Assembly: GCA_033964015.1 (NCBI GenBank)
Contig: CM066917.1
Location: forward strand, 26,505,951-26,569,950
DNA: 64,000 nucleotides
Direction of reading: 5' to 3'
DNA from: Scolanthus callimorphus
Lineage: Eukaryota > Cnidaria > Anthozoa > Actiniaria > Edwardsiidae
The notes below the pieces were generated by a model that ran no database searches, was not told the DNA's origin, and saw only the letters and a list, made by a program, of their open reading frames with translations. A program made the translations under genes and the position numbers. This document shows positions 24,001 through 31,558 of this stretch, piece after piece; the first letter of the stretch is position 1; each line of letters begins with the position of its first letter.

Positions 24001-26964
24001 TTATATGGTACGTTTTAGAAAACAGCTTTTCAATGAAACACCACCAGTTCAACATAAAGAACGTAAGTATATTTTGATAACACTGGCAATGCCAGTTAAC
24101 TGGTCAATTTTTATGGGGTCGAGGGAGCAGTACTGATCAAGGCTGCTGCAGCGGCTGCAAAAGGAGGTCCCAAAGGCACCAAGCCATGTTGGTACCCCTG
24201 GTATTTACCATGTGGAAAACTGCTGCAAGCTCCCAAACACATTGGCAATTACACCATTGCCCTCAATATGTATGTGCAACACCGGCAGACTGCTGGCTGC
24301 ACTAGCCAGACTGTGGGCTCATGAAGCAAAGCTCCTGCACACAGCAAAACTAGCCCCAAGTTTCCCAGTAATCCTTGATTATGTATTTAATCTCATTAAA
24401 ACAACTTTGGTACAACTTTTAAGCATCTACTGGTAAAGTCTGCTTGAGATTTTCATTGCTAAGTAGTTGCTCTACTTACAATAAAGTTAGGTCCAACAGA
24501 AAGCTTCTGGCAGGCTCTGATCTCCCTTGTACATTGCTCTGTAGTCTCATGGAAATCAGTTGCAGTATCACGAACTCCCCATCTCATATCTACCACCTTT
24601 GCAAAATACAAAGAATGCATTACAGAATGAGATAATAAACTGTGATCAGCTTTATTGTATGTGGGGCAGAGGCAGCTGAAGGAGGCACTTGGAGCCTAGA
24701 AATACATTTCCTGCCCTTCTCGTTGTTGGGATGGTGTGAACGATTTTTGAGTTTTCAGATTAGGATATTTTGGCTTGTCACAACTCTAACCAAACATAGA
24801 TGTTCTTAACAAAATGCAAAAGGAATTGTTTGTTACCTGGAATTCATAACCTTTCTCTTGACAGAACAACTTCAGCTTTGGATAAACTTGTTCCATCAAT
24901 GCATTTCTTTCATGCTCTGTGTCTAGGTACGTTAAATCAAAAGATTGACAGGAATTAATTATCTTTGCAAGAAGAGAACAACATCCAAATGCAGGCAGAT
25001 GGACAGACAGACAGGCAGAACATGGATATACAGACTCATACACAGACATGCAGACAAACAGACATCCAGCAAAACAGACAGAAAAAATCCAGACATACAT
25101 GCAGACCAACAAACAGACATGATATAGACACACAGACAGAGACAGAGACACAGACACACAAGTAGGCAAACAGAAATGCATGTTGCATGCATGTTGGTAG
25201 GTTAAGCTCAGACAGGCACACACACACACACACTGACCATCACACATGTACATCATGCAGACAGAGAGATGACAATTGGACAGGAAGACATAAGTTACCA
25301 GTAAAAGTAGAGCTCAGAAATATTCTAATGATTCTTGTATTCAGTGGACATTCCATTTCAACTTCCCTTTAAGGACTTGGTCAACTTTTTTGCACAGCTC
25401 AGTTCTGAAAAAAGACAAGAATATGACACAACACTCAGTTCCCCCCTTTCTCGGGAGATTTTCCCATACATTTACTGTATGTGCTGGAGGAAATTTGAAC
25501 ATTTTCGTCCCATGTTTTCACTATCCCCCCCCCCCTCTTCAGAAATTCCTGGCTACACTGCTGATACAAAATCTCAATAAGATACACTGTATGCCAGCTG
25601 TTTAACTAAGTGCAATGACAAATTCAGCTAAGTCATTAAGATAGTCTGAGTGGGATGAAAAAGCAAGGAGCTTGCTGATTGATGTTTCAAAATGCATCAC
25701 AAAAACAATACATTTGGCTGTGACATGTCATAATAATATTGGCCAACCTTTGAAATGATTCCTGGCTTGAAGTAGAACTTCCTCTTCTTTTCTCTTTCTC
25801 AACCTTGAGTACATTATTCACCCCCTCACCAACACTCTTTTCTGAGTGGTTTTGGTTCCCTTATTTCCTGCAGGTTTCAGTGCAGGGCCTTTACTAGATG
25901 GAGCACTTGTTTTCTTGCCTGCTTTTTGCTTTGCGTTGGGTTTAGCATCCTTTTTAATTTTAACCTTCTTTTCTGTGGTTTTTATAGGAGCATTGCTTTG
26001 CACAGGTGTTCCTTCCACTGAAAGGTTTGGGCTGGCAGAACTTCAAGAAAACAAACAAAAACAGTTTATAGATCACTATCCTAGGCAGAAATATGATCTT
26101 ATTTTAAAAGTGATGCATTCACTCTATTAGCAAAATGAGAGAAGCTTACAGCTTAAGCTTACTGTAAGTCTTAAGGCCTGTTTACACTAGCAATTTTTGC
26201 TGCAATTTTTGTCGCGCGAGTCGTGGCGATTTTTCTCGCACGTACGCGTCAACTCAAAATCACTAATGTAAACTATGTGCAACTCGGCGCGATCTGCTGC
26301 AATTTTGTTGTGTGATGTCGCAGAGATTTCAAACATGTTCGAAACTCTTTGCAACTTGATGCGATTTGAAGAAAAGAGAGCACAGAAATCGCACGGGATT
26401 TGCATCTCGTTTACACTAGAGAGTTGGAATTGCAACTCCGCGCGAGAAAAATCGCCGCGACAAATGCAACAAAAATAGCAAGTGTAAACCGGCCTTTAAT
26501 AATAAAGGGGATAAACTTACACACAGTTTTTTGTTGTTCTTGTTGTTATAGATTGTTGTTGCAAAGTTGGTTGTTTGTCATTCTTTCGATCGAAGGTTTC
26601 ACACCCCCTCACAGACCTCACACAATCAATATTCACAGCACACAAAACTGAGTACCACAGCCATGAGGGCACAGTCCAATGATACATGTATGTTTGGTAT
26701 GGTTACCGGAACCGCGAAATGTTTGTTGTTGTACTACCCCTCGACGACCGATATTTCCATTGAGATTTTTTGAGTTGTAGTAAATATTTGGCTTTCTAAT
26801 AAAGCTCAGCAGTCTTACCTTGCTCCAGTTGGGATATCATTCTCTGAATTTGTCCCGCCAACCCTTCGTGCCCCTAACCCTTGTTGTAACCTGACCCCTG
26901 CTCGCAATGCTTGAACCCCGCGAGTGCCGAGGTTCTTGTTGTGTACGCTGGCTCCGTGACCCAT
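6877..26964 (-). CDS. DUF4062-like / NACHT / WD40 protein (NWD1/NWD2/TEP1-like STAND ATPase), complete 24-exon model
   Basis: Exons in gene order: 26819-26964, 25748-26040, 25299-25366, 24837-24922, 24480-24596, 23445-23557, 22544-22761, 22142-22402, 21762-21901, 20940-21151, 20040-20142, 19591-19803, 18781-18927, 18143-18326, 16812-17114, 15446-15665, 14769-14916, 13896-14064, 13124-13303, 10758-12083, 9869-9994, 8196-8350, 7351-7498, 6877-6953. Phases join throughout if single bases are restored near 25823, 13198, 11860 and 11165, giving about 1,718 residues, close to vertebrate NWD1/NWD2. Order: N-terminal MGHGAS, a lysine-rich tract (residues 50-145), a DUF4062-type segment (RIFLSSTFTDTEHERNALM), a NACHT ATPase with Walker A GRSGSGKT (about 522-529) and Walker B LVVIFDALDQL (about 608-618), the conserved GARVINWYHRQFIE stretch, then WD40 repeats from about residue 1,030. 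STAND proteins of this type are nucleotide-switched oligomerising sensors; role here (immune or apoptotic) is inferred. Which vertebrate paralogue is closest cannot be told by eye. Confidence 0.88.
7556..8176. repeat. 33-bp minisatellite in NACHT-WD intron 22
   Basis: About 18 imperfect units built on GGGGAAGTTCCCGAGCATTC followed by CCGTATATTCTTA; variants have AATCATCCCCA in place of GAGCATTCCCG. Because the unit is a multiple of three and lacks stops in one frame, the minus strand reads as repeats of GNARELPLRIY. The array starts about 20 bases from the donor of exon 22 (8196-8350). Confidence 0.9.
8697..9330. repeat. 10-bp satellite array (TACGTGATGA)n, main block
   Basis: More than 60 tandem decamers, mostly TACGTGATGA with variants TACGTGATGT, TACGTGAAGA and TACATGATGA. 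It fills most of NACHT-WD intron 21. Every unit holds an ACGTG core. A second, degraded block follows at 9461-9650 after about 120 bp of unrelated sequence. Confidence 0.95.
9461..9650. repeat. 10-bp satellite array, degraded second block
   Basis: The same decamer as at 8697-9330 with more changes and spacing errors (for example TACATGTTACGTGATGACAC). The 120 bp between the blocks includes GACGTTTCGAGCGTT and looks like an inserted segment. Further on, 9700-9860 is rich in CACGTG hexamers. Confidence 0.75.
10758..12083 (-). CDS. NACHT-WD exon 20: large WD40 exon with two apparent single-base losses
   Basis: This 1,326-bp exon carries several WD40 blades (for example GGDSIIRVWDLSRED and EMIFIWDVITRELL). 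The frame breaks twice. At the A4 run 11859-11862 the reading ends in EEENF-stop while the next frame continues KVVNLSSKSITHSF. At the A3 run 11164-11166 VLCVLKGN must pass to LPEYNYAGTPEL. Adding one base at each run gives one continuous blade series and the correct exit phase. All other exons are clean. Confidence 0.75.
12166..12595. mobile_element. 430-bp Harbinger-like MITE with TAA duplications
   Basis: The ends read AGGTGGTGTTACACGGGACA and, inverted from the right, AGGCGATGTTACACGGGATA, and the match continues for about 65 bp (AACAAAAACTTTCC, CGCAACATTGTTGCGCG). TAA flanks both ends (12163-12165 and 12596-12598). A TWA duplication is typical of PIF/Harbinger elements. It sits in NACHT-WD intron 19. 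Confidence 0.75.
12693..12919. repeat. Dispersed repeat family C, copy 1
   Basis: About 230 bp closely related to 42461-42690 and 61641-61869. Shared core words are TTACCGAATTCAATC, AAATCAGCCGATGGAAATGG and CGGTATGTT. The ends are inverted: AAAGAGGCCTTGTCA at the left and TGACAGAGGCTCTTT at the right, so it is probably a MITE. Confidence 0.75.
13197..13199 (-). other. Apparent single-base loss in NACHT-WD exon 19
   Basis: Exon 19 (13124-13303) reads DGSVRVWAISDGAVLVSVED and on to IQVGDG, then meets a stop; the next frame continues DNRVVVSSKRGITVLDINTG to the donor in the correct phase. One extra G in the GGG run (CCC on the plus strand) restores the frame. Confidence 0.65.
13487..13778. mobile_element. 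MITE family B, copy 2
   Basis: It has inverted ends TAGCCTGCCCGCAGGCTCTC and (right, inverted) TAGCCTCCCACAGGCTCTTT, followed by TGTTTCTGG on both sides. It matches 6502-6761 along its length (GAAGTTTCCGTTTTC, AGAGCGCGCACGTTGTTT, ACAGGAACCCCACAAAAAC). It lies in NACHT-WD intron 18. Confidence 0.8.
16559..16807. mobile_element. Harbinger-like MITE family D, copy 1, inserted in a 5' splice site
   Basis: The element begins AGCTACAGTTAAACTAGGAC and its right end inverted reads AGCCCTGGCTAAACTAGGAC. Both flanks are TTA (16556-16558 and 16808-16810). A copy in the same family lies at 59962-60225 with TAA on both sides. On the gene strand the flank is exon-G-GTAA-AGCCC, so the duplicated TAA is bases +2 to +4 of the intron. 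Confidence 0.88.
16808..16812 (-). other. 5' splice site of NACHT-WD exon 15, rebuilt by MITE insertion
   Basis: On the minus strand exon 15 ends GACG at 16812 and the intron starts GTAAAGCCC. GTAA comes from the target-site duplication and AGCCC from the transposon end. The sequence on the far side of the element is TAAGAATATCCC, so the empty site would have read GTAAGAATATCCC, a stronger donor with G at +5. Confidence 0.8.
17395..17510. repeat. Hairpin element (about 50-bp arms) in NACHT-WD intron 14
   Basis: The arms AACCATTATCCTGC...GCAGAATATCGTCTGA and their inverse at 17465-17510 fold almost completely, with a loop near CGAGGGACGAAGTCCC. A second small hairpin GTCGCCATTTGGCGAC lies at 17375-17390. 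Confidence 0.7.
17741..17800. repeat. 14-bp tandem repeat GATATGGTCGCAGT, four units
   Basis: Four head-to-tail units occupy NACHT-WD intron 14. The same unit recurs two to three times at 18043-18079, about 250 bp away in the same intron, suggesting a local duplication. Confidence 0.85.
18143..21151 (-). CDS. NACHT-WD exons 10-14: NACHT ATPase core
   Basis: Exon 20940-21151 starts VVQHSTFCQSKMEMFHGRQE and holds the P-loop GRSGSGKT. Exon 20040-20142 reads RFLGTTPKSSTIRRLLRSVA, the arginine-rich sensor-like strand that follows the P-loop in NWD/TEP1 proteins. Exon 19591-19803 holds Walker B (VVIFDALDQLSPEDGSRRLD) and the following VKFVISTLPD strand. Exons 18781-18927 and 18143-18326 carry the winged-helix-like continuation (SFDEACRWRSYMPPDQTRLQ is within a helical segment). 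The catalytic motifs look intact, so the ATPase is probably functional. Confidence 0.85.
18351..18438. repeat. Hairpin GTTCGATGATCGGGCGC / GCCCCCGATCATCGAAC
   Basis: A short imperfect palindrome in NACHT-WD intron 13, with the left arm partly duplicated (TTCGATGATCCGTTCGATGAT). Confidence 0.6.
19435..19555. repeat. 25-bp tandem repeat, about 4.8 units, beside NACHT-WD exon 12
   Basis: The unit CAGTTGTAATGTGAGATGCA plus TAGCT starts at 19435, 19460, 19485, 19510 and 19535 with one base difference in total. It ends about 35 bases from the donor of exon 12 (19591-19803). Confidence 0.92.
20469..20729. mobile_element. Inverted-repeat element in NACHT-WD intron 10
   Basis: The left arm starts CACACAGGAAACCCACGCAC and the right arm, inverted, reads CACACAGGAAATCCACGCAC, with similarity continuing through AATTAAACATGGC / AATTAAACACGGC (about 62 bp). 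It has no coding capacity and no clear duplication. Confidence 0.65.
22818..23052. mobile_element. MITE with about 75-bp terminal inverted repeats in NACHT-WD intron 6
   Basis: The strongest part of the arms is CCCTGAAGCGTGGCGATTTT and, inverted from 23028, CCCTGAAGCTTGACGATTTT, both followed by TTCGCGTAGGTTTAC and ACGTGCACGTTTTGTCGAGAA or its near copy. Similarity extends outward to ACTACCATT / AATGGTAGT. Inside is the loop CTCTGATTGGCTG / CAGCCAATCAGC. Confidence 0.8.
23445..25366 (-). CDS. NACHT-WD exons 3-6: DUF4062-like N-terminal domain
   Basis: Exons 25299-25366, 24837-24922, 24480-24596 and 23445-23557 read in order as FLSSTFTDTEHERNAL, EQVYPKLKLFCQEKGYEFQ, VVDMRWGVRDTATDFHETT, CTREIRACQKLSVGPNFI and LLSEKYGYCPLPSSIPEEE. 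The pattern SSTF-D-ER, then VDMRWGV, then a (L/S)G--YG-like end is that of DUF4062, a Rossmann-like domain that often precedes NACHT modules in STAND proteins. The acceptor of the first exon is uncertain: AAAG at 25366 or ACAAG at 25333, both in phase. Confidence 0.8.
24995..25165. repeat. CAGA-rich microsatellite in NACHT-WD intron 3
   Basis: An impure (CAGA)n/(CAGACA)n tract. It produces long cysteine- and leucine-rich open frames on the minus strand that are only translation of the repeat. A CACACA tract follows at 25217-25235. Confidence 0.85.
25748..26040 (-). CDS. NACHT-WD exon 2: lysine-rich linker, with one apparent missing G
   Basis: It encodes a low-complexity basic segment (KTTEKKVKIKKDAK, then KAGKKTSAPSSK) and, after the G5 run at 25821-25825, VEKEKRRGSSTSSQESFQ. 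As written, the frame hits a stop just past the G run. With one more G the frame stays open to the donor at 25747 and ends in phase 2, exactly the phase exon 3 requires. The alternative, a donor at 25829 (GTGAGG), leaves exon 3 out of phase. Confidence 0.6.
26174..26495. mobile_element. 322-bp Harbinger-like MITE with TTA duplications, NACHT-WD intron 1
   Basis: The ends read AGGCCTGTTTACACTAGCAA and, inverted, AGGCCGGTTTACACTTGCTA, with further inverted similarity (GCAATTTTTG, GGCGATTTTTCTCGC). TTA lies at 26171-26173 and 26496-26498. Internal GTTTACACTAG repeats may be remnants of subterminal motifs. Confidence 0.8.
26819..26964 (-). CDS. NACHT-WD exon 1: start codon and likely N-myristoylation signal
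   Basis: The ATG at 26964-26962 opens 48 codons plus two bases before a GTAAG donor. The first residues MGHGAS match the N-myristoyltransferase pattern (Gly2, small residue and Ser6). The rest is basic (RAGVRLQQGLGARR). No better in-frame upstream ATG is evident, and the exon ends in phase 2, as needed for exon 2. The 5' UTR and promoter could not be delimited. Confidence 0.7.
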
Positions 26965-27418
26965 CTCTTTCTGCCTTTCTGCACCAAAAGCTACATGTAT
27001 ATCAGGCCCGACTTGCTGGTACCCATTCGGAAGGTTTCTCTTTCTAGAGTATCTAGTCTATCATAATTCGGGATCCGATGAAAGAAACACGTTCAGAAGA
27101 AGCAAAGCAAAGCGGCGGAAGAGATGCGCCATCTTGGTTCGATTTCTCTTCCCGGGCCCAGTCTCTTATGTCCCAAACTCGGTCGGATGCACTGTCTTTC
27201 TTTTGGGTCTCTTTGGAACTTTGGGGCAACTTTGGGCAGATCCGTATAAATACCATGTCTTATCTAGAACGACGATATACACTATATAGTCTATACACTA
27301 TAGTGTAAAAACTACTCAAAAGCAAGAGAAAACGAGTAAATATTTTCTGAAATATATATATATATATCAAGAGTAGATTAACAAGAGTTAGAATCTTTCC
27401 CTACTGTATTTGTCCACA

Positions 27419-28271
27419 TCACAGTCAGAAAAGTGTCTATTTTTAGATTTGAGTTTCGCGCGCGAAAGTATTCGAATGCTAAGGCTCGAATGCTCGTATA
27501 CCCAATACACAACAAAATAGAGAATATCCTACCTTATCTTTGCGATTTTAACGGTTTTTCCATTGATCTGCGATTTGATTTTAGGCTGGATCTAATAATA
27601 ATAATAATAATAATAATCTTTATTTCTTAAGATAAACAGTACATATCCTAAGTTACAAAATTGAAATAAATATCTATCTAAATTACACTATATACACGAT
27701 TAAAAATATACAAAATTAAAAACTATTCCTATATACCATATTTAAAAATAATCCTATTACTAAAAGCATTCTTGAATCTGTCAGTTTGAATCTTAGGGCG
27801 TATAGTTGATTTTTTCTTAATTGATATTTGGTGTCTTTTGTCTTAGGTAAAATTGAAAACAGGGGACATTCTGGGTCATTCGATCTTCTTGCGTAAAGTT
27901 TCTTATCAGCCTTTTCTAAAAGATCTCTTATCTTTATATGCTTGGACGTATACCTCCTCTTAAAACTTCGATCTAAGAAATTCTGTATAACGGTTAGATC
28001 TGTATCGGAGGCTCCATATACCGGCAAAGCATACATAAAATTAGGCAGAACTATAGAATTAAACAAGTGATCTATTTCCACTTGGCTCATTCCCTCTTTG
28101 CGCAATGATCTTATCACAAACAATGACTTATTAGCCTTTATAACCTTGGCGCGCACGTGCGTACTGAACTTACAATCACAACTGTTCGCGTGGCGAGAAA
28201 GTGGGAACCCTGTGGATGACGAATTTTCGCGGGCATCCTAGTTCTAAAAATAGACACTTTTCTGACTGTGA
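27419..28271. repeat. 29-bp perfect inverted repeat flanking a retrotransposon fragment
   Basis: 27419-27447 (TCACAGTCAGAAAAGTGTCT then ATTTTTAGA) is the exact reverse complement of 28243-28271. About 800 bp lie between, most of it a non-LTR retrotransposon tail. The flanks TGTCCACA and TTCGGGCG do not match, so a transposon border is not proven. Confidence 0.8.
27596..28160 (-). mobile_element. 3' end of a CR1/L2-type non-LTR retrotransposon (truncated, broken)
   Basis: The minus strand codes for the C-terminal part of a reverse transcriptase ORF (NKSLFVIRSLRKEGMSQVEI, FNSIVLPNFMYALPVYGAS), ending FKNAFSNRIIFKYGI and a stop at 27729-27731. The last part is out of frame with the first: one base is missing near the T6 run at 27810-27815. 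The 3' tail ends in (ATT)n, seen as TAATAATAA on the plus strand at 27596-27617, as is usual for L2/CR1 copies. All upstream domains (endonuclease, catalytic RT motifs) are absent, so this is a dead 5'-truncated copy. Confidence 0.85.
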
Positions 28272-28820
28272 TTCGGGCGTACATAGTAAATATGGAAACT
28301 CTTGGTAATCCACTCATTTTTTTTTTTTCCTGCTATCGATGCGCCGAATACTATGCACGCGAAGCAGGCTTTGCCCTTTGCCGCAAGTTGCGTCGGCTAC
28401 TTTTCGGCAACTTTTGACAAAAAAAGGCTACACTTTTGGAGATTGTAGCGTGAGCAACTAACTATTCTAGTTCCAGGCTCTTGCAGACCAAAACAAAGAT
28501 GGCGGCCCCAAGGACAGAGTTCTCTCCAAAATCTGCAAGTTTTGATGAACCTTTTTGCCTATTTAGCCAACAAATAAGCTAGGAAAACATCTGGAATCCC
28601 AAATCTGGTAAGTAGAAACTTCAGAGTCTGTATAAGGAAGTCTAGAAAACGACAGTTCAGCGTAGCCTAAAATTCCAGTCAATTCGCTCTCGATCGTACT
28701 CTACTATGGTACGATTGAGAGCGAAGGGACGACTGAAGACACGGTTTGACTTTGCTCTTCAGGGTTCAGAGAATGGTGAAACTGCAGTAGACACTGGTTG
28801 TTTAGCGCCCCCCATTTGCC

Positions 28821-28906
28821 CCTCGCGCGCCAGGGTCCTCCCCTCACCTCCCCCCAGGTCCTCTGTCCCCTGGGGGGAGGTGAGGGAAGGACCCTGGCGC
28901 GCGAGG
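28821..28906. repeat. Foldback repeat with 35-bp arms
   Basis: CCTCGCGCGCCAGGGTCCTC and onward (28821-28855) pairs with 28872-28906, ending GACCCTGGCGCGCGAGG. A related single arm with the same flank GATGAAAG lies at 5546-5610. Confidence 0.85.
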
Positions 28907-31558
28907 ATGAAAGTAGCCATCATGATCGTACAGAGCGATTGTACAGAAACATCTAATATCCTGTCTACAGCCAAGGGACATGAAACGCTGATAAGAATAC
29001 TCCCTAATTTACGAGTCGTTTTGAACGTGCCGAGACGATAAGGGAAAAAAGTACTTGACCTTAAATTTAGCAAAGTTAGGGGTTGCTTGTCGTCAACTTC
29101 TCATTTCTGAATACCGTCTGAGCCAAAATCTGATAACCAAGACATCCTCTATTACAGTCTACACTTTAGGGCTCGCCCTACATTTGTAACCATAACATAC
29201 TATCACTTTCCTACTAATTACAATTCAATTAGCGGGCTTGGTGGTATGTCCGGGGCTTACCGCTCCCCTCAACCTCAAACAAAACTCCGGAAATGTCCAG
29301 CAGTCGTCACCTAGCTGAGTTTTATTGTGACTACACTCGGGAAAAAGCATGTGGTCTCACGATATGAACTGAAATATTCCCATCTTATAGCAAGCTGGAA
29401 ACAGACTTCCGATACTGAATCAAATGAATCCCAACTTATAATAGATTGACTCGCCCCACATGGAAACCAGTGGAAATTTAGCGTGTATGTATGTTCAAGA
29501 AAACATTTTTTTTCTGGCTACGTTGTAAAACCGCAAAGGCTCAGTCGCAGATGAATTCGTTTTGTTACATGTAAAAGTTTAAAGTACACCTAATGATTGA
29601 GAAAAACAACATTTGAATTATTTTCTCCGTTTTTTTTTTTGTGGCCGCTTAGCAGTGCGCACTCCATACACTTCTCAGTATTCGAAGGAGAACGGGGGGG
29701 GGAGGGGGGCTGAATTTTCTAATATTTGTGTCCCTCCAGTATCTCGAGCATGCGACGCCAGCCTGATAGGTAATACTGAAAAAAAAACTTTGTCTAATCT
29801 ACTGTCTAGTATTTTAATTTAATATACTCAGCTATGAATAAAAAGAAACAGGACTAATATATGCGCGCGATGGTGGAAAATATGCGAGCTTAACCAGTTC
29901 GCGCTATCCTGTTTTGTTTCCACGTGTTTGGCTTGGTTAGAAACTGACAATATAAAGCTACGGTCTCTGTTGTTTCCTAGCTCAATATTGCGTTTTACGT
30001 GACAAAGAAGACCGAGACGACCTTACCACAAAGCCTGAATTAGACCTATTGTTTTTCACACAATTATTTTGCTCCGTTTCGAGTGTTTTTAAAGTATTCT
30101 CAAGGACTCTGCGGTTAACGCAATCCAAAAAGATCTCGAAGATTTTATTGTCTCTTAGAACTTTGAAATAAAAAAATCAAAACAATGAAACGAACTATGT
30201 TCAGGATGTGGTTCAGTGGACGTGCAGAATCATAACAGTCATGGCGAGAACTTGCTTTTTCATTACTACACGCAAATAGCCCCCTTTCAACGTATTTGAC
30301 CGCAAACGAAAAAGGCAAAGCGGAATTGCCAAGATGCTTTTACAAGCGTAAGAATCGGCTCGAATAAGTTTCTTCTTGTTTTCGTCGTTATCGCAATTTC
30401 CAGGACTTTAGACAACCGCTGCGAGCAAAAAATCATATGGTGTTATTCTAGTCACAGCAGGATGAGCGAATGTAAATGTGAAGAGTTTGACACTGCTTAG
30501 TTAAGTAACACTGCGCGCAGTTAGTAAAGTGAAATGATTGTCTTCCGTAAATTTAAGAGAGAAAAAAATCTCAATCATTTCATCGCGCAGATGCATTTTT
30601 TAGCTCATAGTCGGAAATAGCTGGCGGACGTCTGGCGACGAGCGGCGCGAAAGTAGAGTTCCGTGGAGGCGTGAAAGCTCTGACAGGTCTAAAGTGATTC
30701 ACAGTGTTTCATAAGTCCCTTAGGAATACGTCATTCAAGGGGGCCGATTTGAAACATTCAGTCAGAGATGGTTGACTAATCGCGTTTGTTTACCCTTGTG
30801 CAAATTCCTTTTGAAGTGGTTGAGATCATGAGAAGCAAACCCCGACGGAGAATAAATACTGCCTAGGAAATTATTGACAAATGCGAGCATATTTTCGTAC
30901 TGAGACCGTCACAATAAGCTAGGATACCGAGATATTTTTGTCAAATAAATCCCTCATTGACCCTCATGTACATTTCAAGAATACTTAAGGTTAGTTCCCT
31001 GCCCGTTTTTCATTGGTTGGTTAAAATTATTCAAATGGTTGAAACCTACTTGCTGATGTACATTTCTGACATATCTCAAGTGATCCTGCAATTTCTAAAT
31101 TGTTCGGTTCTGTTAACTTGCACTCTCTACAAGCAATCTTCGCTTGTGACCTCTGATTAATTGCAATCGTAAAAAGATAAGATATTTTGTGCGCGGCGTC
31201 CAGATTTGAGCAAACTGTTGAATGCGGGGTTGAATGTTCCTAAACTGTCGAGTGGATTCCAAGTGTGACAAAAGCATTCTTTGCAGATGAGTCGTGACGC
31301 TAAATGAGTTGATGATTGACGGGCCTGCAAGCTCTTCACTGATTGGCTGATTTGTAATGCACGGACCATTGTGTGGTCGCGAGCCTTCGACTCAAAGCGT
31401 TCTCCAAAACGAATTTTCGGCAGGAAGAACGGAGCCGCTTCGTTTGCGCTTTTAAATTTTTTGCACCTATGGCTGTGCATAGATGAGCGGAACAGGCTAA
31501 GTAACTTATAATCTGGACCTAACCTTCGTACTGGTGGACGCTACTGGCGAACGTAAAC

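Larger units (their letters stand above)
26965..31558. other. Intergenic region between two divergent genes
   Basis: The NACHT-WD gene leaves to the left and the cadherin gene to the right, so both promoters should lie here. I see no conserved protein gene. It holds a retrotransposon 3' end, an inverted repeat (28821-28906), a TA microsatellite (27350-27367), a poly-G run (29691-29708) and a 28-codon open frame in strong start context at 28499-28582 (ATGGCGGCC) of unknown meaning. From 29800 to 31500 the sequence is AT-rich and unstructured to my eye. Confidence 0.5.

Noticed and set aside
24786..25256. 156-codon minus-strand open frame rich in Cys and Leu
   Set aside because: Mostly the CAGA microsatellite; only 24837-24922 within it is a true exon.
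27716..28156. Host gene coding for SLRKEGMSQVEIDHLF-type protein
   Set aside because: It is the C-terminal end of a non-LTR retrotransposon reverse transcriptase with an (ATT)n tail.
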